The translations under genes and the position numbers were made by a program. From Streptomyces sp. NBC_01498 (GTDB taxonomy: Bacteria > Actinomycetota > Actinomycetes > Streptomycetales > Streptomycetaceae), in NCBI RefSeq assembly GCF_036327775.1, contig NZ_CP109598.1, positions 1,116,001 to 1,180,000 of the forward strand: DNA of 64,000 bases, in the 5' to 3' direction. The notes beneath the pieces are model-generated. The model saw only the letters and a program-made list of their open reading frames with translations, searched no databases and was not told the DNA's origin. Each line of letters starts with the position of its first letter. The first letter of the stretch is position 1. This document shows, piece by piece, positions 1 to 9,583 of this stretch.

Positions 1-127
1 CGTGGACATCCGGGGTGAGGCCGAACTGCTCACCGGGCCGCACGAGTTGGGACCGCACTTCAGCGAGGAGCTGATCCGGATCCATCCGCGGAAGATCCAC
101 AGCTGGGGTCTGGACGAGGCGGTCTGA
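1..127 (+). CDS. PPOX-type F420/flavin-dependent protein, C-terminal end only
   Basis: Only the last 41 codons are present, reading from base 2 to a TGA at 125-127. The peptide carries 'ELIRIHPRKIHSWGL', which resembles the closing strand of PPOX-class F420-dependent oxidoreductases (split-barrel flavin/F420 binders), whose C-termini commonly end in RIRP..I.SWG. The start and cofactor-binding region lie outside the window, so the family call rests on this tail alone. It converges on rsgA and is followed directly by a perfect hairpin. Confidence 0.5.
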   Translation, partial: VDIRGEAELLTGPHELGPHFSEELIRIHPRKIHSWGLDEAV

Positions 128-129
128 CC

Positions 130-162
130 GGGCCGGGCTCCCGCTGTCCGGGAGCCCGGCCC
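130..162. terminator. perfect 14-bp hairpin between convergent genes
   Basis: Bases 130-143 and 149-162 are perfect inverted repeats of 14 bp with a 5-nt loop. The hairpin starts two bases after the upstream stop codon and lies 18 bp from the rsgA stop, so it can end transcription from both sides. There is no T-tract, as is usual in Streptomyces. Confidence 0.75.
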
Positions 163-179
163 CGCCGACCACCTGTTGT

Positions 180-1295
<1,116 letters not shown>

Positions 1296-1358
1296 GGGAA
1301 ACCCTTCAAGGGGGCGGCCCCGGCCACGCGCCGTTCGGGCGCGGAGAGAGTCGAGAGG

Positions 1359-1430
1359 TCAGCCGGAGACCACGGAGGTGACACGGACAGCGAGCTGATC
1401 GCGGGCAGGGCCCGGCGCCGAGACAGCCAT
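1359..1430 (-). CDS. possible 23-aa upstream ORF before rsgA
   Basis: An ATG preceded by a good GGAGG (spacing about 8) opens a 23-codon ORF with sequence MAVSAPGPARDQLAVRVTSV then VSG. It ends 63 bp before the rsgA start, in the same direction. It is too short for codon statistics. It may be a leader peptide or translational enhancer for rsgA. It shows only a vague resemblance to the Cys leader peptides elsewhere in this window (L.VRVTSVV against LGRVSSAIC) and has no Cys. The rest of the 1296-1657 gap holds nothing else I recognise. Confidence 0.3.
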   Translation of the reverse strand: MAVSAPGPARDQLAVRVTSVVSG

Positions 1431-1657
1431 GGGTGCACACCTCCTGGATCACGAGTGGCCGACGGGGACCCGACCGGGTCCCTCAGGAACGAGGGAAATC
1501 TAACGCGTCCCGGCCGGGCCCACCACCTATTTCCCGGGCGCCCGTGCCGGCCTGCGGCGGCCCGGCACCCGCGCGGGGCCCGGGGCCGCCGCCGCGATCC
1601 CGGTGACTTCCGTGAACGGGGTCGCGGGGCGGTCCGCGACGGCGGCAGGATGGCCGC

Positions 1658-2791
1658 ATGAATGGCAGCAGCGCACCCATCGTTCCCTTCACCGCCGACG
1701 ACTACCGCGCCCGGATGGACCGCACCGTGCGGGAGGCGGTCGGCGCCGGGCTGGCCGGTGTGGTCGTGGCACCCGGACCCGACATGGTCTGGCTCACCGG
1801 GTACGCGCCGCCGGCCGACACCGAGCGGCTGACCCTGCTGGTGCTCACCCCGGACGGCGGACCCGTTCTCGTCGTGCCGAAGCTGGAGGCGCCCGACGCG
1901 GAGGGGGCCGCCGGGGCGTCCGCGCTGACCCTGCGGGACTGGACCGACGGCACCGACCCGTACGGGGTGACCGCGCCCCTGCTCGGCACCACGGGGCGGT
2001 ACGGCATCAGCGACAACACCTGGGCGCTGCACCTCATCGGCCTCCAGGAGGCGCTGCCCGGCACCTCGTACACCCCGCTGACGAACGCGCTCCCGATGCT
2101 CCGCGCCGTCAAGGACACGCGTGAGGTGGAGCTGCTCGCCGCGGCGGGCGCCGCCGCCGACGCCGCGTACGAGGAGATCAAGAGGGTGTCCTTCGCGGGC
2201 CGTTCGGAGTCCGAGGTCGCCTCGGACCTCGCGGCGCTGCTGCGCCGGTTCGGGCACTCCCGGGTCGACTTCACCGTGGTCGGCTCCGGCCCCAACGGCG
2301 CCAATCCCCACCACGAGGCCGGTGACCGGATCATCGAGGACGGCGACATGGTCGTGCTCGACTTCGGCGGTCTGTACGAGGGGTACGGCTCCGACACCTC
2401 GCGCACCGTGCACGTCGGCGAGCCCACCGAGGAGGAGCGGCGCGTCCACGACCTGGTGCGGGAGGCGCAGCGGGCGGCCTGCGAGGCGGTACGGCCCGGC
2501 ATCGCCTGCCAGGAGGTGGACCGGGTGGCGCGCGCGGTGATCGCCGACGGCGGGTACGGCCCGCACTTCATCCACCGCACCGGCCACGGCATCGGGGTCA
2601 CCACGCACGAGCCGCCCTACATGGTCGAGGGCGAGGAGCAGCCGCTCGTACCGGGCATGTGCTTCTCCGTGGAGCCGGGCGTCTATCTGCCGGGCCGCTT
2701 CGGTGTCCGGATCGAGGACATCGTCACCGTCACCGCCTCGGGCGGGCGGCGGCTCAACACCTCGGAGCGGGAGATGGCCGTGGTGCGCTAG
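1658..2791 (+). CDS. M24 family metallopeptidase (Xaa-Pro aminopeptidase-like)
   Basis: A 377-aa cytoplasmic metallopeptidase with the two-domain creatinase/prolidase layout: an N-terminal domain (about 10-145) and a C-terminal pita-bread domain (about 150-375). All five dinuclear metal ligands are visible: D235 (VVLDFGG), D246 (GSDTSR), H310 (RTGHGIG), E339 (VEPGVY) and E353 (RIEDIV). It probably removes N-terminal residues next to proline or cleaves Xaa-Pro dipeptides; the exact substrate cannot be read from sequence. It is a single gene with a strong hairpin just downstream, convergent with a secreted-protein gene. Confidence 0.9.
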   Translation: MNGSSAPIVPFTADDYRARMDRTVREAVGAGLAGVVVAPGPDMVWLTGYAPPADTERLTLLVLTPDGGPVLVVPKLEAPDAEGAAGASALTLRDWTDGTDPYGVTAPLLGTTGRYGISDNTWALHLIGLQEALPGTSYTPLTNALPMLRAVKDTREVELLAAAGAAADAAYEEIKRVSFAGRSESEVASDLAALLRRFGHSRVDFTVVGSGPNGANPHHEAGDRIIEDGDMVVLDFGGLYEGYGSDTSRTVHVGEPTEEERRVHDLVREAQRAACEAVRPGIACQEVDRVARAVIADGGYGPHFIHRTGHGIGVTTHEPPYMVEGEEQPLVPGMCFSVEPGVYLPGRFGVRIEDIVTVTASGGRRLNTSEREMAVVR

Positions 2792-2810
2792 TGATGTGAG
2801 TCGGAGAGGC

Positions 2811-2855
2811 CCGGGGGCCGGGGCCGGGCGAAGTCGCCCCGGTCCCGGCCCCCGG
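2811..2855. terminator. long GC hairpin, bidirectional
   Basis: Bases 2811-2828 pair with 2838-2855 over 18 bp (one G-U pair) around a 9-nt loop. The hairpin lies between the convergent stops at 2791 and 2861 and so serves both genes. Confidence 0.75.
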
Positions 2856-2860
2856 CCGGT

Positions 2861-4153
2861 TCAGCAGTTCGGTACGCCGGGCAGCCACTGCTCCACGACA
2901 TCGACGAAGATGTTGGAGATGTAGCCGCCGTAGGCGGGCAGATAGGCCCAGCCGTCGTTGGTGATCCCGTCGACGGTGATCCGCTGGCCGTGCACCTGGC
3001 AGGTGACGTTGACCGTCGTGGGACCGGCCAGCCGTGCCACCTCGGCGGAGGCGGTGGTCGCCTGCTGGCGGATGCGGACGTCAGTGCCCCAGGTCGGGAA
3101 GGACTTGCCCGACTGGTCACCGGTCCAGAGGTAGGTGACGGTCACCCAGCCGTTGTCGTTGAGGCCGACGTTGTAGAAGGTGCCGTCGGCGAGGTCGATG
3201 CCCGCCGGGTTGAGCACCGTACGGCCGGAGCCGTCCTTGCCGCCGTTGTAGCCGTTCTCGTACGCCGCCTGTGCCTCCGGCTTGCCCTGGGGCAGGTCCT
3301 TGAACATCTCGCGGGTCGGGGACGGGTTCCAGTAGTCGTCCTTGATGTTCCACGGGCCGACGTCCCACACGGGGGCGGTCTCGCAGCGGGCGGGGCCGCA
3401 GACCTTCACGGAGTACTGGCCGCTGCCGTTGGGCGACAGTCCCCTTCGTGAGGGCAGCGCGACGAAGTGGTCGTTGGGCTGGATGACGTGGCCGTTGGCG
3501 GTGGTGCCGCCGACGAGTCCTTCACGGGTGGCGAAGACCCGTGCGGAGTAGGCGGTCGCGCCCGCGGCGGTGCGCGGCGCTCCGGCGCCCTTCTCGGCCG
3601 TCAGCCGCAGGCCGGTGACTCGGGCCTCGCCCGCCGGGTCCCAGAGGGTGATCCGGGCCTGCACGGTGGTGACCTCGCGGGGCAGGAGCGCGGGGCCTCC
3701 GTCGGCCGGTGTCCACTCGGTCCAGGCGCCGCCCGCCGAGCGGCCCCGTACGTCGACGGCCGGCTCGGCGCCGGCGCTCGGGGAGGAGGTGGGGGAGGCG
3801 TCGGCGGAGGGGGTGGCGGCGGTCAGGTCGGCGCTGATCCGGTTGACCGGGGCGTCGAGTTCCCTGGGGGCCAGGACCTGGCTGCCGTAGCCCCGGCCGG
3901 ACTCGGCCGACGCGGGGCGGAAGGCCGTGCTGCGTACGCGCAGCGCGCCGTCGGTCCAGCGGACGTTGACGTCGTCGGAGGTGATACGGGTGAGGTCCGC
4001 CGACCAGGTGGCGGGCGCGGACGCTACGCGCGTGGATTTCTGGCCGTCGGCCGCCCCGGCGGGCGGCGTGGCGAGGGCGACGCCCGCGCAGGCGAGCAGG
4101 GCGAGGGTCGCGGCGAGACGGCGTCGGTACGCGGGTCTGGCTCGGTCGTTCAT
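2861..4153 (-). CDS. secreted protein of unknown function with SH3-like C-terminus
   Basis: A 430-aa exported protein. The chosen ATG (4153) has GGAGCC upstream and gives a clear signal peptide (RRRLAATLALLACAGVALA, cleavage near AGA-AD). Longer upstream reading is possible but lacks a ribosome site. About residues 40-180 hold a Ser/Thr/Pro-rich low-complexity patch. The middle contains 'VWDVGPWNIKDDYWN', seen in Streptomyces secreted proteins with a double-psi-barrel look. The last ~85 residues resemble a bacterial SH3 (cell-wall binding) module. A role in cell-wall association is inference; no catalytic residues can be assigned. Confidence 0.75.
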   Translation of the reverse strand: MNDRARPAYRRRLAATLALLACAGVALATPPAGAADGQKSTRVASAPATWSADLTRITSDDVNVRWTDGALRVRSTAFRPASAESGRGYGSQVLAPRELDAPVNRISADLTAATPSADASPTSSPSAGAEPAVDVRGRSAGGAWTEWTPADGGPALLPREVTTVQARITLWDPAGEARVTGLRLTAEKGAGAPRTAAGATAYSARVFATREGLVGGTTANGHVIQPNDHFVALPSRRGLSPNGSGQYSVKVCGPARCETAPVWDVGPWNIKDDYWNPSPTREMFKDLPQGKPEAQAAYENGYNGGKDGSGRTVLNPAGIDLADGTFYNVGLNDNGWVTVTYLWTGDQSGKSFPTWGTDVRIRQQATTASAEVARLAGPTTVNVTCQVHGQRITVDGITNDGWAYLPAYGGYISNIFVDVVEQWLPGVPNC

Positions 4154-4278
4154 GCCGGGCTCCTTCGGTGGGGGGAGGAGAACCCGGCACACGCTAGTGA
4201 GCGTGTCATGGCACCGACAAGAGCCTGAGCGGCCCGCCACGCGGGACATTACCGACGAATCGTCAATTCCGGTGGCAT

Positions 4279-5643
4279 TCAGGCGACATGGGGGCGGCGC
4301 GCGGGGGCGTGTCCATGACCTTCCGGCGTGGCGTGGTGGATCAGCGCCGCGTGGGGGTCCGGACCGCCGGGCGGGACGGCGGGGTCGGCGTGCACGAGGG
4401 CGGCGGTCAGCTTCGGCACGGCGTGCAGCAGCGCGTGCTCGGCCTCGACGGCGAGCCGGTGCGCCTGACGTACCGTCAGCTCCCCGTCCACCTCGACCGC
4501 GACCTCGGCGCGCAGCCGGTGCCCGATCCAGCGCAGCCGCAACTCCCCCACCCCCCGCACACCGGGGACCTCCCGCAGCGCCGACTCGGCGGCGTCCACG
4601 AGCGCCGGGTCGACCGCGTCCATCACCCGGCGGAACACCTCGCGGGCCGCGTCACGCAGGACGAACACGATCGCCCCGGTGATCAGCAGACCCACGACCG
4701 GGTCGGCGAGCGGGAAGCCCAGCGCGGCGCCGCCCGCGCCCAGCAGGACGGCGAGGGAGGTGAAACCGTCGGTACGGGCGTGCAGCCCGTCGGCGACCAG
4801 GGCCGCCGAGCCGATCTCCCGGCCGACGCGGATGCGGTAGCGGGCCACCCACTCGTTGCCCGCGAAGCCGGCCACGGCCGCGACCGCGACGGCCGGCAGA
4901 TAGCCGATCCGCTGCGGGTCGAGCAGCCGGTCCACGGCGGTCCACGCGGCGAGGACCGCCGAGGCGGCGATGGTGAGCACGATGACGATGCCCGCGACGT
5001 CCTCCGCCCGCCCGTACCCGTAGGTGAACCGCCGGGTCGCCGCGCGCCGCCCCACGACGAACGCGACGGCGAGCGGCAGCGCGGTCAGCGCGTCGGCCGC
5101 GTTGTGGACGGTGTCGCCCAGCAGCGCCACCGAGCCGGACAGGATCACGACCACCACCTGGGCGAGCGCCGTCACGCCCAGGACGGCCAGCGACACCCAC
5201 AGGGCGCGCATGCCCTTCGCCGACGATTCGAGGGCCTGGTCGGTCTTGTCGGCCGACGCGTGGGAGTGCGGGGTGAGGAGATGGCCGAGCGCGTGGCGCG
5301 CGCGGGCGAGCCGCCCGGCGGCGCCGCCGGGCGGATGCGCGTGAACCGGCGGGTGGTCGTGGCCGTGGCCGTGTGGCGCCGGGTGGCCGTGCGCGTCATC
5401 CACCGGGTGGTCGTGCGCGTGGACCTGCGGGGGATCGTGGCGCCCGTCGGTAGTCAGGTGGTCGTGCCGCCCGGGGACCGCCGGATGGTCGTGCCCGGGG
5501 CCGTGGACAGTCGGGTGGTCGCTCCCGGAAACCGGCCGGTGGTCGCTCCCGTGAACCGGCGGATGGTTCGGGCCGTCACCCACCGGGTGGTCGTGCGCGT
5601 CGCCGTGGGGCGGACGGCGGGTGGGGCCGTGCGGGTCGTTCAT
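4279..5643 (-). CDS. cation diffusion facilitator with long His-rich N-terminus
   Basis: A 454-aa inner-membrane metal/proton antiporter of the CDF family, likely exporting Zn or Co/Ni. The core has about six membrane segments from residue ~130, with the two metal-site HxxxD motifs in HNAAD and DGLHARTD, and a C-terminal cytoplasmic metallochaperone-like domain. The first ~110 residues are an unusual run of His/Asp/Pro/Gly repeats (HDHP, HGPGHDHP, HGHGHDHPP), a probable metal buffer. The ATG at 5643 has GGAAGG upstream. It is divergent from an ArsR repressor, the usual arrangement for a metal-induced exporter. The repeats also show at DNA level as recurrent GGTGGTCGTG. Confidence 0.9.
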   Translation of the reverse strand: MNDPHGPTRRPPHGDAHDHPVGDGPNHPPVHGSDHRPVSGSDHPTVHGPGHDHPAVPGRHDHLTTDGRHDPPQVHAHDHPVDDAHGHPAPHGHGHDHPPVHAHPPGGAAGRLARARHALGHLLTPHSHASADKTDQALESSAKGMRALWVSLAVLGVTALAQVVVVILSGSVALLGDTVHNAADALTALPLAVAFVVGRRAATRRFTYGYGRAEDVAGIVIVLTIAASAVLAAWTAVDRLLDPQRIGYLPAVAVAAVAGFAGNEWVARYRIRVGREIGSAALVADGLHARTDGFTSLAVLLGAGGAALGFPLADPVVGLLITGAIVFVLRDAAREVFRRVMDAVDPALVDAAESALREVPGVRGVGELRLRWIGHRLRAEVAVEVDGELTVRQAHRLAVEAEHALLHAVPKLTAALVHADPAVPPGGPDPHAALIHHATPEGHGHAPARRPHVA

Positions 5644-5739
5644 GGCGATGACCTTCCGACGCGCGGACGGCGGGGACCGGGCAGGGACGAGCGGAAGCGG
5701 CCGGGCACGGGCCGGTGGACAGCGGCGTGCCCCGTTCGC

Positions 5740-5761
5740 CATTATGTGCATATGAGCGCAC
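5740..5761. promoter_or_regulatory. overlapping divergent -10 elements and possible ArsR operator
   Basis: CATTAT at 5740-5745 (plus) and CATAAT at 5741-5746 (minus) overlap almost completely, giving back-to-back promoters for the ArsR gene and the CDF exporter. The plus -10 ends 6 nt before the ArsR ATG, so that message would be leaderless. A GTGC-N8-GCAC dyad (5746-5761) overlaps both. Repressor binding here would block both genes. The assignment comes from sequence pattern only. Confidence 0.45.
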
Positions 5762-6114
5762 GCATGCAACCGTCCTCCGAGCCCGGCGGCGGCCATCCGC
5801 CCGTCCCCGGCGAGGAGCAGTTCACCCTCGCGGCGGAGGTCTTCGCCGTCCTCGCGGACCGTACGCGGCTGGTCCTGCTGCACGCGCTGGCGGGCGGCGA
5901 GGCGGATGTGTCGACGCTGACGGAGGTGTGCGGCGCGGCCCGCCCCGCCGTCAGCCAGCATCTCGCCAAGCTCAGACTCGCCGGACTGGTCGTCACCCGG
6001 AAGGAGGGCCGCCGGGTCGTCTACAGCCTCCGCGACGGCCATCTGCGGCGCGTGATCGACGAGGCGCTGAACCTGGCGGACCATCAGCTCGACGGCCGCC
6101 CCTCGCACGACTGA
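5752..6114 (+). CDS. ArsR/SmtB family metal-sensing repressor
   Basis: A 120-aa winged-helix repressor (recognition helix around 'AARPAVSQHLAKLRLAGLV', residues 62-80) that would release DNA on binding metal and so induce the divergent CDF exporter. In the alpha-5 sensing region, D95, H97 and H111 match the D-x-H-x10-H-x2-H pattern of NmtR/CzrA, but the third ligand position is L108 instead of His. C60 in the alpha-3 region might contribute. The metal may therefore differ from Zn or Ni. The ATG at 5752 has no ribosome site, fitting a leaderless message. H19 and several more His flank the ends. Confidence 0.9.
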   Translation: MSARMQPSSEPGGGHPPVPGEEQFTLAAEVFAVLADRTRLVLLHALAGGEADVSTLTEVCGAARPAVSQHLAKLRLAGLVVTRKEGRRVVYSLRDGHLRRVIDEALNLADHQLDGRPSHD

Positions 6115-6222
6115 GCCCCGCGCCGGACGCCTCCACCGGCTCGTACAACCGTACGGTCGCCCGGCGTGTCTTCCCTTCCACACCCGGCCGCCACCCGGTG
6201 CGGACGGCCCCCGGAGGACACC

Positions 6223-7437
6223 ATGACATCGGCTTCACCGACACACCGCTCACGCGGGCTCACCCTGACGACGGGCGCGGCCGTCACGGCGGCGCTCGGC
6301 TGGTCGCTGGGGTCGGCGCCCGGCGCCGCCGCCGAACAGGGCGCTTCCGGCGCCGAGTTGGTGTTCGAGCAGACGGCCGAGCCGATCGAGGGAGTGGAGC
6401 CGGGCGACGCGGCGGAGGTGTCGTTCGCCGTGAAGAACACCGGCGACGCGCCCGCCACCCGGGTCGTGCTCTACCTCAGCGGCTCGCAGGGCCTGGCGTA
6501 CGCCGACAGGTACTCCAACTGTGTGTACGAGGACGCGCCCGCCCAGGACGAGGGGCCGGCCCAGGTGAACGCGGTCTGCGACATCGAGCAGACCCTGGAG
6601 CCCGGCACCGTCCACGAGCCCGCCGAGCCGATCGGCCTGGACCTGAAGGAACGGGCCCTGTACGAGCGCCTCGACGTGCACATCCTCCCGGATGTGGGCA
6701 CCTTCCCCGACGGCACCGGGCACGGCGGCGGCGCCGACCCGGTGCTGACCCTCGTCGAGCGCTCCGCGCCCGAGGCGCCCGGCACCGTCCACGGCCCCGA
6801 GCTCGGCGTCGACATCACCGCCCGGAACACGGCGGACTTCGCGCTGACCGGGTCGACCGTCACGGGCGCGGCGGGCACGACCGTGAACGCGAAGGTCACC
6901 TTCGCCAACAAGGGCCCGGCGTGGGCGAGGAACGACGTCTACGGGCCGATCGGCGTCTTCGACGTCGGGATCCCCAAGGGGACGAGGGTCACGAAGGTCC
7001 CGGAGTTCTGCGAGCCCGCCGGGGCCGCGGCGACGTACCGCTGCACGACTCCGTACAACTACGCCGACGAGGACAGCGAGCGCGCCTACGTCTTCGGGCT
7101 GCGGATCGACAAGGTCGTACCGAACGCCACGGGACGGGTCGCGTTCGTCAAGGGCGACCACCGGTGGGGGACGCTGCCGTTCGACAAGAACCGCGTCAAC
7201 AACACGGCGAAGATCGTGGTGAACCCGTCCGCCGGCGGCGGAACGACCGGCGGCACGACCGGCGGCGCGGCATCCACGGGAAGCACGGGCGGCACCACGG
7301 GCGGCTCCGCTCCGGGCCCCCAGCTCGGCGAACTGGCCGCGACCGGCGCCGACGGCCCGCTCCTCGCGGGCGGCACGGCCCTGGCGCTGCTGGCGGCGGG
7401 CGGAGTCACCGTCGCGCTCCGGCGCCGCCCCTCCTGA
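6223..7437 (+). CDS. LAxTG-anchored cell-wall surface protein
   Basis: A 404-aa exported protein. The ATG at 6223 has GGAGG upstream and opens a signal peptide ending near GAAAE. The body (about 40-350) contains two beta-rich repeats of DUF11-like or adhesin-like character, followed by a Gly/Thr-rich linker (GGTTGGTTGG). The end is a complete sortase signal: LAATG, a hydrophobic segment and an RRRP tail. LAxTG motifs are typical substrates of Streptomyces class E sortases. No sortase gene lies nearby. Its function at the surface is unknown. Confidence 0.85.
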   Translation: MTSASPTHRSRGLTLTTGAAVTAALGWSLGSAPGAAAEQGASGAELVFEQTAEPIEGVEPGDAAEVSFAVKNTGDAPATRVVLYLSGSQGLAYADRYSNCVYEDAPAQDEGPAQVNAVCDIEQTLEPGTVHEPAEPIGLDLKERALYERLDVHILPDVGTFPDGTGHGGGADPVLTLVERSAPEAPGTVHGPELGVDITARNTADFALTGSTVTGAAGTTVNAKVTFANKGPAWARNDVYGPIGVFDVGIPKGTRVTKVPEFCEPAGAAATYRCTTPYNYADEDSERAYVFGLRIDKVVPNATGRVAFVKGDHRWGTLPFDKNRVNNTAKIVVNPSAGGGTTGGTTGGAASTGSTGGTTGGSAPGPQLGELAATGADGPLLAGGTALALLAAGGVTVALRRRPS

Positions 7438-7469
7438 CCGGCCCGGACGCGGGGGCGGTTCCCTCGTAC

Positions 7470-7499
7470 GGACGAACCATTCGAATACGGTTCGAGTCC
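7470..7499. terminator. imperfect hairpin after the LAxTG gene
   Basis: GGAC-GAACC pairs with GGTTC-GA-GTCC around a 10-nt loop containing TTCGAA, 33 bp after the stop codon. It may end the LAxTG transcript or serve as an operator for the next gene. Its TTCGAGTCC half resembles a tRNA T-arm, but no tRNA can be folded here. Confidence 0.4.
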
Positions 7500-7612
7500 C
7501 CCGCCCGGCCCTCCCACCGCCGTGGCGGGGGTTCGGCCGGCGGCGGGAAACGCCTCCGAACCGCCGCCCGGGAGCAGGGCGTATCCCCGTCACGCGGCCT
7601 ACCCTCGTCCCC

Positions 7613-8395
7613 ATGAACATCGACCGGCGCGTGCTGCTCCGCGGCGTGGGCTGGGCCACCGCGGCGGGCGCGGGGCTCGGCCTGGCCGCCGACGCCGCCG
7701 TACGCGCCGGCGAGGACGGGCCCGGCCCGCACCTTCGCTCGCGCACGCGGGCGCGCCCGGAGGGCGAGCTGCGCTGGTCGAGCGAGCCGCCCGCCGTCGA
7801 GCCCCGGACGTTCTGGCAGGAGAAGCCCCCGCCCCGGCGCACGCCGGAGCGGACGGCCACCGAGGTCAAGGCCGTCTTCATCCACCACACCAGCAGCCCC
7901 AACGACTACACCCGCCCCGAAGTCCCCGCCCTCATCCGCAACTTCGCCGTCGACCACGTCGACAACCGGCAGTGGGACGACATCGGCTACAACTTCCTCG
8001 TGGACCGGGGCGGTGTCATCTACGAGGGCCGCGTGGGCGGCATCGCCAACCCCGTCGTCGGCGCGCACACCCTCGGCTTCAACGTCGCCACCATGGGCAT
8101 CGCCGCCATAGGAGACTTCAGCGACGGCACCCCCGTGCCCGAGCCGATGGTCGACGCGCTGGCCCGGCTGATCGCGTGGAAGCTCGGCCTGTACGGGGTC
8201 GATCCGCGCGGGACGACGACGCTGACGTCCACCAACGACGGCAGCCGCTACAAGAAGGGCACCCGGCAGATCTTCCGTACGGTGTCGGGCCACCGGGACG
8301 GCTACTCGACCCACTGCCCCGGCGGCGCGCTGTACGGGGCGCTCCCCCGTATCCGCGAACGCGCCGCCCGCCTCCAGGGCCGGCCGGACCGGTGA
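7613..8395 (+). CDS. Tat-exported PGRP-type N-acetylmuramoyl-L-alanine amidase
   Basis: A 260-aa exported amidase_2/peptidoglycan-recognition domain protein that would cleave the MurNAc-L-Ala bond in peptidoglycan. The N-terminus has a twin-arginine motif (DRRVLLRG) and a short hydrophobic stretch. The catalytic domain (about 85-245) shows the zinc ligands H91 or H92 (FIHHT), H227 (SGHRD) and C235 (HCPGG), plus Tyr126 (DIGYNFLV). Zn ligands and the Tyr are intact, so enzymatic activity is likely. It lies next to a wall-anchored protein, but a 175-bp gap argues for separate transcription. Confidence 0.9.
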   Translation: MNIDRRVLLRGVGWATAAGAGLGLAADAAVRAGEDGPGPHLRSRTRARPEGELRWSSEPPAVEPRTFWQEKPPPRRTPERTATEVKAVFIHHTSSPNDYTRPEVPALIRNFAVDHVDNRQWDDIGYNFLVDRGGVIYEGRVGGIANPVVGAHTLGFNVATMGIAAIGDFSDGTPVPEPMVDALARLIAWKLGLYGVDPRGTTTLTSTNDGSRYKKGTRQIFRTVSGHRDGYSTHCPGGALYGALPRIRERAARLQGRPDR

Positions 8396-8422
8396 CACCG
8401 TGCCCCGGCAGCCGGGCCCGGC

Positions 8423-8911
8423 TCAGAGCGCGCGGTGCATGATGTGCAGTCCGACATAGCCGTGCGCCGGGTGGCGGAACCCCTCGGGGAGCGTGCCGAG
8501 CACGGTGAAGCCCAGCGACTCGTACAGCTTCACGGCGTACGTGTTGGTCTCCACCACCGCGTTGAACTGCATCGCGCGGTAGCCCGCCGTACGGGCCCAC
8601 TCCAGGCTGTACGCGCACAGGGCCCGGCCCACGCCCCGGCCCGAGCAGGCCGGGTCGACCATGTAGCTGGCGCCCGCGATGTGGCCGCCGTTGCCCAGGT
8701 GGTTCCTGTTCATCTTGGCGGTGCCGAGGACCGTCCCCGTGCCGTCGACCGCGACGACCGTGCGATGCGGCGGGGCCAGCAGCCACCAGTCGCGGGCCTC
8801 GTCCTCGCCCAGGTCCGTCGGATAGGTGAACGTCTCGCCCGCCGCCACGATCCCGTGGAAGAACGGCCAGATCGCGGCCCAGTCCTCACGGGTGGCTTCC
8901 CTGATAAGCAT
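8423..8911 (-). CDS. GNAT family N-acetyltransferase
   Basis: A 162-aa acetyl-CoA-dependent acyltransferase. Motif A, the acetyl-CoA pyrophosphate loop, is CSGRGVGRALC. The end reads YESLGFTVLGTLPEGF, a usual GNAT beta-bulge. The ATG at 8911 was chosen because the family commonly starts MLIREAT; much longer reading upstream is a GC artefact. The substrate is unknown. It is convergent with the amidase gene. Confidence 0.88.
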   Translation of the reverse strand: MLIREATREDWAAIWPFFHGIVAAGETFTYPTDLGEDEARDWWLLAPPHRTVVAVDGTGTVLGTAKMNRNHLGNGGHIAGASYMVDPACSGRGVGRALCAYSLEWARTAGYRAMQFNAVVETNTYAVKLYESLGFTVLGTLPEGFRHPAHGYVGLHIMHRAL

Positions 8912-9028
8912 CGGCCCAGCATGCCGGGGCGCCGCCGTCGGCCGCCAGCCCTTTACACCGGGGGCCGGGGTGCCCGGCGGGCCGGCCCCGTACCGTGTGC
9001 GGCCGATGACGGCGGGTACACGCGACCC

Positions 9029-9478
9029 ATGGTTGAGAAGACGAGTGTCCTTGTCCTGGACTGCGCCGAACCCATGGAACTGGCCGAGTTCTACGCCGGT
9101 CTGCTCGACGCCGAGATCCGCCCGTGGGGCGACCCCGACTACGTGGAGGTCGTCGGCAACAACGGCGTCCATCTGGCGATCCACCGTGACCACGGCTACG
9201 CGCCGCCGAGCTGGCCCCGCCCCGACGACTCCCAGCAGGCCCATCTGCGCATCCTCGTGGAGCGCGGCGACATGGACGAGGCCGAACGGGAGGCCGTCGG
9301 TCTCGGTGCCCGGCCGGTCGAGGCGAAGAACAACGGCGGTCCCCGCGACGTGCGCACGTACTCCGACCCGGCCGGGCACTCGTTCACGCTCGCCGTGTCG
9401 CCCGAGCCCGCGCGGCAGCCCGACCCGGTCGGCGGCGGCCCCAACACGGAGAACGCCCACGGCACCGGTGACGTGTAG
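9029..9478 (+). CDS. VOC (glyoxalase/bleomycin-resistance fold) family protein
   Basis: A 149-aa protein with two beta-alpha-beta-beta-beta modules: 'VLVLDCAEPMELAEFYAGLL' at the start and 'RTYSDPAGHSFTLAV' at the end of the second module. Such proteins are metal-dependent lyases, dioxygenases or drug-binding proteins; nothing here indicates which. The ATG at 9029 lacks a strong ribosome site. The last ~20 residues are a disordered Pro/Gly tail. Confidence 0.85.
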   Translation: MVEKTSVLVLDCAEPMELAEFYAGLLDAEIRPWGDPDYVEVVGNNGVHLAIHRDHGYAPPSWPRPDDSQQAHLRILVERGDMDEAEREAVGLGARPVEAKNNGGPRDVRTYSDPAGHSFTLAVSPEPARQPDPVGGGPNTENAHGTGDV

Positions 9479-9583
9479 GACCGGTGACGTATAACGGGAC
9501 GGTCCTGTCGGTCGCGGCGCACGTCCACGGCCGTCCCGTCCCTCGCGGCGCTGTCCGCCGCGCGCGTCGAAGGTGGTTGTCGG

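Noticed and set aside
7478..7510. tRNA-like TTCGAGTCC segment
   Set aside because: The flanking bases cannot form a T-stem, and no anticodon or acceptor arm can be folded around it. It is part of a short dyad instead.
9479..9583. VOC protein tail fused to the GH4 gene
   Set aside because: The VOC stop at 9476-9478 is clear and the GH4 ATG has its own AAGGTGG.
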